DNA of 64,000 nt from NCBI RefSeq assembly GCF_946892675.1, contig NZ_CAMPOV010000001.1:1958033-2022032 (forward strand). The letters run 5' to 3'. A model generated the notes under the pieces. That model was not told where the DNA came from. It did not search any database and saw only the letters and a program-made list of their open reading frames with translations. The DNA is from Arthrobacter sp. Marseille-P9274. Its GTDB lineage: Bacteria; Actinomycetota; Actinomycetes; Actinomycetales; Micrococcaceae. The translations under genes were made by a program, and so were the position numbers. Shown piece by piece: positions 7,974 to 16,723 of this stretch (positions are counted from its first letter, which is position 1; each line of letters starts with the position of its first letter).

Positions 7974-9758
7974 CTACTTGCGGCCGATGAACCAGTCCTG
8001 GAGTTTCTTCAGGCGCTTGTTCAGCTGCTCCTCGTTCGCCTGGGCGACCGCCGGGCCGCCGCAGATCCGCCGCAGTTCCGAATGCACCACCCCATGCGGC
8101 ATGCCTGAACGGGCCGACCAGGCGGAGACGTTCTTGGCCAGCTGGTTGCGCAGCTCCGTCAGCTGGCGGTGGTCGACGACGTGGGGTTCGGGAGCGGGAG
8201 CGGCTGCACCTTGGCGGCGCTTGCGCGACTGCTGCTCCTGCTGGCGCTGCCGCAGCAGCTGGCCGACCTGCTCGGCATCCAGGAGGCCCGGAATGCCGAG
8301 GAAATCGAGTTCGTCTTCCGAACCAAGCTCGCCGCCGGTGCCGAACTCGCCGCCGTCGAAGAGGACGCGGTCAAAGGACGCCTGCGATTCGAGGGCCTCG
8401 AACTTCTGCCGGGTGAGCTCGTCGGAGGCCTTCTCCTCGCGGTTGGCCTGCTCCATCAGGGCCTCTTCGGGGATGAAGCCCTCGTCGTTGTCCTTGTCCG
8501 GCCGGTCCAGCGCGTGGTCGCGCTCCAGCTCCATCTGGTTGGCCAGCTCCATCAGGTTCGGCACCGACGGCAGGAACACGGACGCGGTCTCGCCGCGCTT
8601 CCGGGCGCGGACGAAGCGGCCGATGGCCTGGGCGAAGAACAGGGGCGTCGCCGTCGACGTCGCATAGACGCCCACGGAAAGACGCGGGACGTCCACGCCT
8701 TCGGAGACCATGCGCACTGCGACCATCCAGCGCGTTTCCCCGGCGGAGAACTCCTCGATCTTTTCGGAGGCGCCGGCATCATCGGAGAGGATGACCGTGG
8801 GCGATTCGCCGGTGATCTTCTTCAGCTGGCCGGCGTAGGCCCGCGCGTCCTCGTGGTCCGTGGCGATGACCAGGCCGCCCGAGTCCGGGACGGTGCGGCG
8901 CACCTCGGTCAGGCGCTTGTCAGCGGCGGCCAGCACCGACGGAATCCACTGCCCCTGCGGGTTCAGCGCTGTCCGCCACGCCTGGGCGGTGATGTCCTTG
9001 GTGACGGCGGCTTCGCCCAATGACGCCGAGAACTCGTCCCCGGCGCTGGTCCGCCAGCGCATCTGGCCGGAATAGGCCATGAAGATCACGGGGCGCACCA
9101 CGTGGTCCCGCAGGGCATTCCCGTAGCCGTAGGTGTAGTCCGCCTTGGAGCGGCGGATGCCGTCCCTGTCCTCGGCATACTCCACGAAGGGGATGGCGGC
9201 CGTGTCCGAACGGAACGGCGTGCCCGTGAGCGCGAGCCGCCGCGTGGCCGGATCGAACGCCTCGCGGATGCCGTCGCCCCAGCTGAGCGCGTCGCCGCCA
9301 TGGTGGATCTCGTCGAGGATCACCAGCGTCCGGGCCGCCTCGGTTTTGGCCCGGTGCAGCATCGGCTTCATGGCCACCTGGGCATAAGTGACCGCGACGC
9401 CGATGAAATCCTTGCCGTGCTGGCCGTCGGAGTTCTTGAAGTTGGGGTCGATGGACAGGCCCACACGGGCGGCCGCATCGGCCCACTGGCGCTTGAGGTG
9501 GTCCGTGGGGGCGACGACGACGATCCGGTTGACGGTGCCGCGTTCCACGAGCTCCGTGGCAACCCGGAGCGCGAAAGTGGTCTTGCCTGCTCCGGGAGTT
9601 GCGACGGCGAGGAAGTCCCGGGGCGCGAGGGTGAAGTATTTTTCCAGCGCCTCGGCCTGCCACTGGCGCAGCTTGGGTGCGGTCCCCCACGCCGCGCGCT
9701 CCGGGTAGGCCGGAGGCAGCGCCGGGCCGGAACCGAAAAGAGTCGTCTCCTGGCTCAT
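7974..9758 (-). CDS. DEAD/DEAH-box helicase (SF2)
   Basis: Superfamily 2 helicase/ATPase, 594 residues from the ATG at 9758, which has AAGGAG 11 nt upstream; an in-frame GTG 22 codons earlier is less likely. Walker A TPGAGKTT lies at residues 54-61, motif II DEIH at 149-152, motif III-like TGTPFR at 178-183, and motif VI QAIGRFVRARK in the second RecA domain. The C-terminal ~180 residues are charged, low-complexity and probably coiled. The family is related to the type III restriction/UvrB-like helicases; in Actinobacteria this orphan form is widespread and its substrate unknown. It is convergent with pncA and downstream of the DUF3039 gene. Confidence 0.88.
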   Translation of the reverse strand: MSQETTLFGSGPALPPAYPERAAWGTAPKLRQWQAEALEKYFTLAPRDFLAVATPGAGKTTFALRVATELVERGTVNRIVVVAPTDHLKRQWADAAARVGLSIDPNFKNSDGQHGKDFIGVAVTYAQVAMKPMLHRAKTEAARTLVILDEIHHGGDALSWGDGIREAFDPATRRLALTGTPFRSDTAAIPFVEYAEDRDGIRRSKADYTYGYGNALRDHVVRPVIFMAYSGQMRWRTSAGDEFSASLGEAAVTKDITAQAWRTALNPQGQWIPSVLAAADKRLTEVRRTVPDSGGLVIATDHEDARAYAGQLKKITGESPTVILSDDAGASEKIEEFSAGETRWMVAVRMVSEGVDVPRLSVGVYATSTATPLFFAQAIGRFVRARKRGETASVFLPSVPNLMELANQMELERDHALDRPDKDNDEGFIPEEALMEQANREEKASDELTRQKFEALESQASFDRVLFDGGEFGTGGELGSEDELDFLGIPGLLDAEQVGQLLRQRQQEQQSRKRRQGAAAPAPEPHVVDHRQLTELRNQLAKNVSAWSARSGMPHGVVHSELRRICGGPAVAQANEEQLNKRLKKLQDWFIGRK

Positions 9759-9824
9759 CTGGGCGAAAGCTCCTTGCAGTGCGGTTGATTGATCGTTTGC
9801 GGCATGCGGGCACGCCAAAGACAC

Positions 9825-9852
9825 GGCCAGCCGGCGGGTCAGCCGGCTGGCC
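9825..9852 (-). terminator. Hairpin downstream of the DUF3039 gene
   Basis: 11-bp perfect stem (GGCCAGCCGGC with its complement) and a 6-nt loop, flanked by weaker GACAC/GTGTC pairing, just past the DUF3039 stop on the minus strand and before the helicase ribosome site. It lacks a T tract, so efficiency is uncertain. Confidence 0.55.
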
Positions 9853-9868
9853 GAAGGCGTGTCAAACG

Positions 9869-10180
9869 CTACTTGTCGTTTCCGGAGCCATCCTTGCCCG
9901 GGCGGAGTCCTTCATAGATCTCCTTGCATTCCGGGCAGACGGGGAACTTTTTGGGATCCCGGCCGGGAACCCACACCTTACCGCAGAGCGCGATCACGGG
10001 CTCGCCCGAGAGCGCGGACTCCATGATCTTTTCCTTGCGCACGTAATGGGCAAACCGCTCCCGGTCGCCCGGCTCGAGCTCTTCGCGCTGCTCTTCCCGT
10101 TCAATCGTCGCGGTCGAACCGCCCGGCCCCTGGGGCTGGCGGTACGGGTCGTTCTCGAATGGATCAGGGGGCAAAGTCAT
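9869..10180 (-). CDS. DUF3039 domain protein
   Basis: Small actinobacterial protein of unknown function, 103 residues. The N-terminal 30 residues are disordered and acidic/Pro-rich; a C-terminal zinc-ribbon-like region carries ALCGKVW and FPVCPECKEIYE, giving three cysteines and a CxxC. No membrane segment. The family is nearly confined to Actinobacteria and usually stands alone or next to helicase-like genes. Function cannot be assigned from this sequence. Confidence 0.88.
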   Translation of the reverse strand: MTLPPDPFENDPYRQPQGPGGSTATIEREEQREELEPGDRERFAHYVRKEKIMESALSGEPVIALCGKVWVPGRDPKKFPVCPECKEIYEGLRPGKDGSGNDK

Positions 10181-10214
10181 GGGACCATCTTAGCCGCTCG
10201 TCTCCCTCGGCGGC

Positions 10215-11786
10215 TCACTTGTTGATCGCGACGGCCTGCAGCAGTTCCGGCGCGCGTCTGTCGTACCATGCCCCGCCGACCCGCACGCCAATCACCAGCA
10301 GGGCCGTGCCGAGCACCAGCCCCACCGCCAGCGCGAGCCAGCTGAACAGCGGCGCGCCGGTCAGCAGGGCTGCCAGCGCCAGGGCAGCTTCCGGCAGGGC
10401 GATCAGGACCAGCACCAGCATGCCCAGCATCTGCACGATCATCATCCGCGCGGTGGACCCCGGGGGTGTCTTGAAGGGGCTTTCGCCCGGCAGCGGCACG
10501 TTGTAGGTGTACCGAGCGGACACCACGCTGGACAGGCCCAGGCCGCTGAGCAGCACCCCCAGTGACAGTCCCAGCGTGGCCGGAAGCAGCTGCCAGGAAC
10601 CGAGGAAGAAGAACGGCGCCACGGCGAAGACCAAGGTCACGGGCAGCGCGAACACCGCGCAGGCAATGACCCGGCCGGCCCGGTCCGCTCTTCCGCTGAC
10701 ACCGGAGGTGACGTGGAGGGCGAATGCGGTGTTGTCGTAGGAAATGTCCGCCGAGATCGCAAACGAGAGCAGGAACGCCATGATGGGCCCGAGCCACAGC
10801 ATGAAGCCGAAGTCTCCCATGGGCGCGAACGCGAAGGCCATCACCACGGGAATCAGCGGGATGGAGATCAGGGAGGCCCCATAGCGCGGATCCTTGAACC
10901 AGTAGGTCAGCGCCCGCGCCGCCACCGCCCCCGTCGGCGTGGCGGAGAACCGGGAGAACCAGCCGAGCTTGCCGGCCCCGCGGCGCGTCACCGCGTTGTA
11001 GGGCGGCGTGACCAGGGCCCGGGCGAGACTGAGCTTCCACAGCCAGGCAATGAGCACCAGGAAGGCAACGCCGATGACGAAGCGCGCCGCCGCGGCGCCC
11101 CAATGGCCGACGGCGATGTCCCCGGGGACCGCCCAGATGCTGCCCAGCGGGGTCCACGCCAGCGTTTCGGCCAGGGCTGGCAGGAAGTCCTGCGAGCTCT
11201 CCAGCCCCTCCGTGATTCCGATGATGATCGGGCCGAGCAGCATGAGGGGAATGATGCCGATCACGCCGCTCAGGTCCTTGAACCGGCGCGAGCTCGCCAG
11301 CGTGGTCGAGGCCGAGGTCGTCAGGCGGGAAAGCAACACGGCGGTCAAAGCCGCTACGGCAGCGCAGACCACCGCGGCAATCATCGCCGCCGGATGCTGC
11401 CACCAGGCCGCGGCCTGCGCAAGCGAGGCGAGCAGCGTGACGGCTCCGGGAACGCCGATCAGCCCGCCCAGGGCCAGCCCCGCAAGCATCTGCGGCATCG
11501 GGATCGCGAAGGTCACGAAACGGGCCGGGTCCAGGGTCATGTCCACCCCGGTGGCAACCATCGGAATCAGCGCCCAGCCGAGGAAGACCGCGGATCCGGC
11601 GAGGATGATGGCCGTCCTGGCGACCTCCGGTTCGCCGCTGCCCAGGAAGACCAGCCCCACCAGCAGCATGCCGAGCACGCCCACGGCGTACACCGCGCCG
11701 AGGATGACGCCGACCAACTGCCAGGGGCTGCGCTTGAATCCGTTGCGCAGCAGGGTGAGTTTGAGCCTTAGGAGGTGCGCAACCAC
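10215..11786 (-). CDS. ABC exporter permease (ABC-2-like)
   Basis: Integral membrane subunit of a two-gene ABC exporter, 523 residues with about 12 hydrophobic segments along its length. The start is the GTG at 11786, which overlaps the end of the ATPase gene by 19 nt, so the pair is surely co-translated. Hydrophobic runs such as SFAISADISYDNTAF break the segments with polar loops. The substrate is unknown; similar permeases in Actinobacteria are annotated as transporters of unknown role. No lipoprotein or binding protein is nearby, which fits export rather than import. Confidence 0.8.
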   Translation of the reverse strand: MVAHLLRLKLTLLRNGFKRSPWQLVGVILGAVYAVGVLGMLLVGLVFLGSGEPEVARTAIILAGSAVFLGWALIPMVATGVDMTLDPARFVTFAIPMPQMLAGLALGGLIGVPGAVTLLASLAQAAAWWQHPAAMIAAVVCAAVAALTAVLLSRLTTSASTTLASSRRFKDLSGVIGIIPLMLLGPIIIGITEGLESSQDFLPALAETLAWTPLGSIWAVPGDIAVGHWGAAAARFVIGVAFLVLIAWLWKLSLARALVTPPYNAVTRRGAGKLGWFSRFSATPTGAVAARALTYWFKDPRYGASLISIPLIPVVMAFAFAPMGDFGFMLWLGPIMAFLLSFAISADISYDNTAFALHVTSGVSGRADRAGRVIACAVFALPVTLVFAVAPFFFLGSWQLLPATLGLSLGVLLSGLGLSSVVSARYTYNVPLPGESPFKTPPGSTARMMIVQMLGMLVLVLIALPEAALALAALLTGAPLFSWLALAVGLVLGTALLVIGVRVGGAWYDRRAPELLQAVAINK

Positions 11787-12622
11787 GACAGTCCTTCCGA
11801 CTGGCCGCGGCCCCCGACCAGCTGGACAAAGCGGTCCTCAAGGCTGGCGCCGTCGCGGACCTCGTCCACCGTCCCGGCCGCCAGGACGTTTCCCTGCGCG
11901 ATGACGGCCACGTGGTCGCACATGCGCTGCACCAGGTCCATGACGTGGCTGGAGACGATGACGGTGCCGCCGGAGGCAACATAGTCGTGGAGGATGTCGC
12001 GGATGTTGGCGGCCGATACCGGGTCGACAGCTTCGAACGGTTCGTCCAGGACCAGCAGCCTCGGCGCATGGATCAGGGCGGAAGCGAGCGCGATCTTCTT
12101 CGTCATGCCGGCGGAATAGTCCACGACCAGTGTCCCGGCGTCGTTGGCGAGGTCCAGGGCGCGCAGCAGATCCGCGACGCGGGAGGCCACCATGTCGCGG
12201 TCCATCCCCCGCAGCAGGCCGGCGTAGGTCACCAGCTGTTCGCCCGTGAGCCGGTCGAAGAGCCGCACGCCGTCCGGCAAGACGCCCATCAGTTTCTTGG
12301 CTGCCAGCGGCTGCGCCCAGACGTCGGTCCCGTGGACCCACACCTGTCCGTAGTCCGGACGCAGCATCCCGGTCGCCATGGACAACGTGGTGGTCTTTCC
12401 GGCGCCGTTCGGACCGACCAGGCCGTAGAAGGAACCCGACGGCACGTCAAGGTTGATTCCGTTGACCGCGATCTTCCCGCCGAAACGTTTGGCCAGGCCG
12501 CGCAGGGCCAGCGCAGGAGCCGCCGGCTGCGGATGGTGCGGGCCTGCGTCGCTGGCGCCCGTGCCGGGCAAGGGTTCCCGCGGCCCGGGGCCGGCAGGAT
12601 GGACAAAGTCGGGCAAAGTCAT
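11768..12622 (-). CDS. ABC transporter ATP-binding protein
   Basis: Nucleotide-binding subunit partnered with the overlapping permease, 284 residues. Walker A GPNGAGKTT is at 70-78 and Walker B LLVLDEP at 189-195, with H-loop in VIVSSHVMD. The signature motif is degenerate: YSAGMTKK at 169-176 in place of LSGGQ, a variant seen in CcmA-like and drug-exporter ATPases. The N-terminal ~35 residues are Pro/Gly-rich and outside the domain. Domain style is that of exporter ATPases (CcmA/NatA group). Confidence 0.9.
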   Translation of the reverse strand: MTLPDFVHPAGPGPREPLPGTGASDAGPHHPQPAAPALALRGLAKRFGGKIAVNGINLDVPSGSFYGLVGPNGAGKTTTLSMATGMLRPDYGQVWVHGTDVWAQPLAAKKLMGVLPDGVRLFDRLTGEQLVTYAGLLRGMDRDMVASRVADLLRALDLANDAGTLVVDYSAGMTKKIALASALIHAPRLLVLDEPFEAVDPVSAANIRDILHDYVASGGTVIVSSHVMDLVQRMCDHVAVIAQGNVLAAGTVDEVRDGASLEDRFVQLVGGRGQSEGLSWLRTS

Positions 12623-12670
12623 GAGGCCAAACTAACAAGCGGCCCGCCATGATCACATCATCCGCAAGGA

Positions 12671-13771
12671 CTAAAAATCCTCCGCCACGGCGGCGCGTTC
12701 ATACTGCGCCGCCCAGGGCAGGTCCACGCCGAGTTCGACGGCGGCGCGCAGCCACCAATGCGGATCGCGGAGGGCGGCACGGGCCAGCAGGACCGCGTGG
12801 GCATCGCCGTCGGCGACGATCTGTTCGGCATGGCGCGCCGAGGAGATCAGGCCTACCGCGCCCACGGGCAGTCCGGTGGCCCGGCGGATCCGGGCAGCGA
12901 AAGGCACCTGGTAGCCGGGTTCCAGCGGAATCTGCAGCCCGGGGACGGCTCCGCCGCTCGAGACGTCGACCAGGTCCACACCGCGTTCGCCCGCGGCCAG
13001 CGCGATGGCCGCGACCTCGTCCGGTTCGAGCCCTCCCTGGGCCCAGTCCGAGGCCGAAACGCGCAGCAACAGCGGCATCCGGTCCGGGATGACGGTCCGC
13101 ACGGCGTCCACCACGGCCAGCAGCAAGCGGCTCCGGTTGGCCGCGGAACCGCCCCACATGTCACCCCGCGTGTTCACGAGCGGACTCAGGAACTGGTGGA
13201 GCAGGTAGCCGTGGGCGGCGTGCAGTTCGATGGTGTCGAACCCGGCCCAGACCGCCCGGGCGGCGGCGGCCCGGAAATCATCGACCACGCCGGCGATGCC
13301 CGCCTCATCGAGCTCCTGCGGGGCGGCCAAGGGGCCGAAGGGTTCCGCGGTGGACCCCACCGTCTGCCAGCCTCCCTGGGCCGCCGGAACGCTGCCGCTT
13401 TCGGCGGCGAATGGCCAGTAGGTCGACGCCTTGCGGCCCGCATGGGCGAGCTGGATGCCGATCTTCGTACCGCCGGGACCGTTGCGGTGAACGAAATCCG
13501 TGATCCTGCTCCAGCGTTCGGCCTGCTCGTCCGTCCAGATGCCCGTGTCACGCGGGCTGATCCTGCCGGCGGCGTTGACCGCAGTGGCCTCGGTCAGGAT
13601 GAGGGCCGCTCCCCCCGCAGCGAACTGTCCCAGGTGCACCAGGTGCCAGTCGTTCGGTGTTCCGGGCTCGTCGGCGCTGCGTACCGAGTACTGGCACATG
13701 GGCGCGACCCAGCCCCGGTGGGCCAGCGTGAGGCCGCGCAGCGTGAGGGGGCTGAACAGCTGCGAGGGCAT
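12671..13771 (-). CDS. Old Yellow Enzyme family NADH:flavin oxidoreductase (YqjM-like)
   Basis: FMN-dependent ene-reductase, 366 residues, a TIM-barrel enzyme that reduces activated C=C bonds with NAD(P)H. Cys26 in VAPMCQYS matches the redox-tuning cysteine of Bacillus YqjM, placing it in the thermophilic-like OYE class rather than the yeast class. The substrate-binding His pair is seen in QLAHAGRK, and ELHAAHGYLLHQFLSPLVN is the classical OYE motif region. Physiological substrate unknown, probably detoxification of electrophiles. It ends at the start of the thioredoxin-like gene region (adjacent stop/start 13771/13772). Confidence 0.93.
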   Translation of the reverse strand: MPSQLFSPLTLRGLTLAHRGWVAPMCQYSVRSADEPGTPNDWHLVHLGQFAAGGAALILTEATAVNAAGRISPRDTGIWTDEQAERWSRITDFVHRNGPGGTKIGIQLAHAGRKASTYWPFAAESGSVPAAQGGWQTVGSTAEPFGPLAAPQELDEAGIAGVVDDFRAAAARAVWAGFDTIELHAAHGYLLHQFLSPLVNTRGDMWGGSAANRSRLLLAVVDAVRTVIPDRMPLLLRVSASDWAQGGLEPDEVAAIALAAGERGVDLVDVSSGGAVPGLQIPLEPGYQVPFAARIRRATGLPVGAVGLISSARHAEQIVADGDAHAVLLARAALRDPHWWLRAAVELGVDLPWAAQYERAAVAEDF

Positions 13772-14734
13772 TTAGAACAGGGCCCGGGCCAGCGCCTGGC
13801 GTGCCTTCGAGACGCGCGGGTCCGCCGTGCCGATCACTTCGAACAGCTCCACCAGGCGTGCCCGGGCGGCCTCCCGGTCCTCGCCGGAATGCAGGCCGAC
13901 GAACTTCACCAGCCGGGCAAACGCATCTTCGACATGGCCGCCGGAGACATCGAGGTCCGCGACGGCCAGCTGCGCCGCCACGTCGTCCGGCGCAGAGGCC
14001 GCGGCTTCGCGAATCGCGTTGGCGTCCGCTCCCTCCAGGCGCTGCATCAGCTCCACCTGAGCGAGGCCGCTGCGGGCGTCGTTGTCCGCGGGTGCCTCGG
14101 CCAGGGCCTTGCGGTAGGCCGCAGCTGCGGCCGCATAGTTACCGGCCTCGATGGCGTCGAAGGCCTCCTGGTGCAGCGGCGGCAGCGGCGGCTCCTCCTG
14201 GGGTTCACCGGCGGCCGACGGCGCAGTGCCGGTGACGCCGTTCGCCTCGGCGACCTTGAGCAGTTCGGCGACGAAGGACCGCAGTTCCTCCTCGCTGGCG
14301 GCCCCCTGGAAGAGCGGAATCGGCTGCCCCTTGAGCAGCGCCACCGCCGCCGGAACGCTTTGCAGCTGGAACGCCTGGCCGATCTGCGGGTTGGCATCCA
14401 CGTCCACGCGGCCCAGCACGAACCGGCCGGCGTACTCCGTGGCCACCTTCTCCGTGACGGCCGAAAGCTGCTGGGCCTGGTCGCTCCACGGCGCCGTCAG
14501 CTCAACGACGACGGGGACCTGCGCGGAGAGCTGGACCAGAGCCGAAAAGCTCTCCTGGTTGACCTCGACGATGTAGGCCGGGCGCCCTTGCGCCGATCCC
14601 TCCGGCTGGCCCGGACCGCCCTGTCCCGGAGCCGCTGCCGGAGCCTGCGGCCGCTTGAGCGACGACAGATCCACGGCCCCGCGGAGGTTGACAGATGCTG
14701 GCGCAGGGCCCCGCCCTGAAGCTGGAGTGGTCAT
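13772..14734 (-). CDS. Thioredoxin-fold/TPR protein lacking CxxC (YbbN/CnoX-like)
   Basis: Cytosolic thioredoxin-domain protein of 320 residues. A Pro/Gly-rich N-terminal linker (1-55) precedes a thioredoxin fold (about 55-160) and C-terminal tetratricopeptide-like helices (about 185-320). The active-site position reads PWSDQA at 82-87: Ser84 and Ala87 replace the two cysteines, so it cannot act as a disulfide oxidoreductase. E. coli CnoX (YbbN) is a related holdase/chaperone that works with GroEL and DnaK; a co-chaperone role is inferred. The stop directly abuts the oxidoreductase start, so the two are probably one transcript. Confidence 0.85.
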   Translation of the reverse strand: MTTPASGRGPAPASVNLRGAVDLSSLKRPQAPAAAPGQGGPGQPEGSAQGRPAYIVEVNQESFSALVQLSAQVPVVVELTAPWSDQAQQLSAVTEKVATEYAGRFVLGRVDVDANPQIGQAFQLQSVPAAVALLKGQPIPLFQGAASEEELRSFVAELLKVAEANGVTGTAPSAAGEPQEEPPLPPLHQEAFDAIEAGNYAAAAAAYRKALAEAPADNDARSGLAQVELMQRLEGADANAIREAAASAPDDVAAQLAVADLDVSGGHVEDAFARLVKFVGLHSGEDREAARARLVELFEVIGTADPRVSKARQALARALF

Positions 14735-14790
14735 GACATCACCCTAGTACGATCGCGGGCGGCGGAAGGAATCCGCCGCCCGCCTCCGCT

Positions 14791-16485
14791 CTACTTGAGC
14801 TTGGCGTCCACGAGGTCCTGCGCCACGCCGATGACCGAAATGGGATCCTTGGCCCCGGCCGGCGGGACGTAAACCGCCACGGACTCGCCGTACGTGACAT
14901 CCACGCCCGACGTCGTGGAATCCTTCCCGGCCAGCGCGGCGAATTCGTCGGAGAGCTCGACGGTGGCACCGGGCTCGGCCGGAACGCTGCTCATGACATT
15001 GCGGATGTAGCCGAAAACCATGGCACCGCCGTCGGCCGTTTTCAGTGCCCGCACCGATTCCGAGTCCACCTTGCGGCTGAAGGTGATGTCTGCGTTCTTG
15101 TTCGCCTTGACCTGCGAGTCCTGGAAGGCGCGGATCTGCTCGGCGAAGGTGTTCTTGCCGACCTTGTCCTGGTTCTTGCCGGTGTTGAGGTTGGCGGCCA
15201 GCACTTCGAGCGCCTGCTGCGGCGCGTGGAGCAGGCCTTCCGCGGAGTCCGCGGCAATGGCCGGGGTTCCGCCGCCTTCGCTGGCGACCTGCGGGAAGGT
15301 GGTGCCGGGCAGCATCTGCACCGCCTCGACCATCTTGTAGTTGTCCCGCGGACCGGCCTGCGAGAGCACGATGACCTGCGGCACCGGGTTCTCCTTGCCC
15401 TGGGTGACGGCGACGGCGGTGCGCGGCCAGGCGGCGGTGGTTCCCACCATGGCGGTCTTCAGCGGCTCGGCTGACACCGGGGCGGGCGCTGCCACCTCGC
15501 CGTTTTCGGCGCGCACCGTGTAGTTCGCCGTGCGCAGGGTCAGCGCGGAACCGCCGACCCGCGGAGCCAGCTCCTTGGCGTCCCGCGCGGAGTCGCCTGC
15601 GCTCACCGCGGCCTCCACCGAGTCCAGGATCCGGTTGAGCTGCCCGTCCAGGAGCACGGGGTACGAATCGCCGGCTTCCTGCGGAGCGGCTGTCTCCCCC
15701 GCGTGGGCCGGCGGCAGGGCGTTGGCAGCAAGGAGGCCCGCGGCAGCAACGGCCAGCACCGGACGGGCCGACTCTGCTGCGCGGAGGCGGAGGCCGCTGC
15801 GCGCCGGCTGGCCCCCCGCCGTGCCGGAGGCCGTCGAGCCGGAGGCCTCAGCGGCCGCACGCCGGCCGGTCGGTTCGCCCGCGTCGGAGCCGGGTCCGCC
15901 CCGCCGGGCCAGTGCTGCGAGCGCCAGACCCAGCACCGCTAGCAGCGCGCCGACGATGACCAGGACGATTCCCCAGGGTGCGCTGTTGTCGTTCGGCCAG
16001 CTGACGGTGACGGCGGTCGGGGCGGGCTGCTTGCCGTCGGCTGCCAGCAGGATGGACCACTCGCCGTCCGCAGGCGCGATCCATCGGTGGTCGGTCTGGC
16101 CGTCGGCAGTTTCCTCGCTGACCCACAGGTCCGAACCGGCGGGATTGGGCACCTCGGCATCGCCCTTGACGGTCTCGGCCTGCAGCTGGCCGCCGTCGAC
16201 GGTGGTGATGGAGGTATGGGCGGCCTTGCCGACCCAGGCATCGACGTCGCCCGCGCGTCCCACGGCAAGGAGGAACTCGCCGTCGGCCTCCACCGAAATG
16301 TCCACGCGCTCATCGTGGACGCCGAAGACTGCCGGTTCGATCACCGTCACCGGGGCCGTCGAATCTCCGGCCGAGTAGCTGGCCGAGAGCGTCTCTGGCG
16401 GGGCCCAGATGGTGCGGAACCCGATGCCCAGCAAGATGGCCGCGAGGCCGGCTGCGATCAGGGCGATTGCAGTCTTCGAACGCAC
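14791..16485 (-). CDS. Membrane protein of unknown function with internal signal-like segment
   Basis: 564 residues, no recognised enzymatic motif; resembles actinobacterial DUF8094-type proteins only loosely. Layout: membrane segment 5-25; extracytoplasmic beta-rich domain about 30-165 (Ser/Thr/Val-rich, with DGEW and SWPND turns); membrane segment 171-193; Gly/Ala/Ser linker 195-235; a third hydrophobic stretch 242-262 ending AHA, which looks exactly like a signal-peptide cleavage site; then a 300-residue extracytoplasmic domain. The two halves may be an ancestral fusion. The region upstream (16486-16723, 238 nt) is shared with a divergent AI-2E gene and holds no other feature. Function unknown. 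Confidence 0.75.
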   Translation of the reverse strand: MRSKTAIALIAAGLAAILLGIGFRTIWAPPETLSASYSAGDSTAPVTVIEPAVFGVHDERVDISVEADGEFLLAVGRAGDVDAWVGKAAHTSITTVDGGQLQAETVKGDAEVPNPAGSDLWVSEETADGQTDHRWIAPADGEWSILLAADGKQPAPTAVTVSWPNDNSAPWGIVLVIVGALLAVLGLALAALARRGGPGSDAGEPTGRRAAAEASGSTASGTAGGQPARSGLRLRAAESARPVLAVAAAGLLAANALPPAHAGETAAPQEAGDSYPVLLDGQLNRILDSVEAAVSAGDSARDAKELAPRVGGSALTLRTANYTVRAENGEVAAPAPVSAEPLKTAMVGTTAAWPRTAVAVTQGKENPVPQVIVLSQAGPRDNYKMVEAVQMLPGTTFPQVASEGGGTPAIAADSAEGLLHAPQQALEVLAANLNTGKNQDKVGKNTFAEQIRAFQDSQVKANKNADITFSRKVDSESVRALKTADGGAMVFGYIRNVMSSVPAEPGATVELSDEFAALAGKDSTTSGVDVTYGESVAVYVPPAGAKDPISVIGVAQDLVDAKLK

Positions 16486-16723
16486 AAAAAAACCTAACGT
16501 TTGTCACGGGAAGCGGACCTGACCACCAACTCAGCTGCGGACGCTGCCGCGCGCCGGCCGGCTGCTGCAGGCCGGGAGGTCAGTGTTTATAACCCTATGG
16601 TAACGAATTGCCTGTTAGAGTGCGTTGTCGGCTGTACCGGCCGCCGGGAGCGACGGGTAGGCCGATAGTCTTTCGCACAACGATCTTCCCGCTGCCGCGG
16701 GGCCGACTGAACAGGGCATTCGC

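Noticed and set aside
12758-14719. Plus-strand 653-codon open frame opposite the OYE and thioredoxin-like genes
   Set aside because: Antisense shadow spanning two genes with clear families on the other strand.
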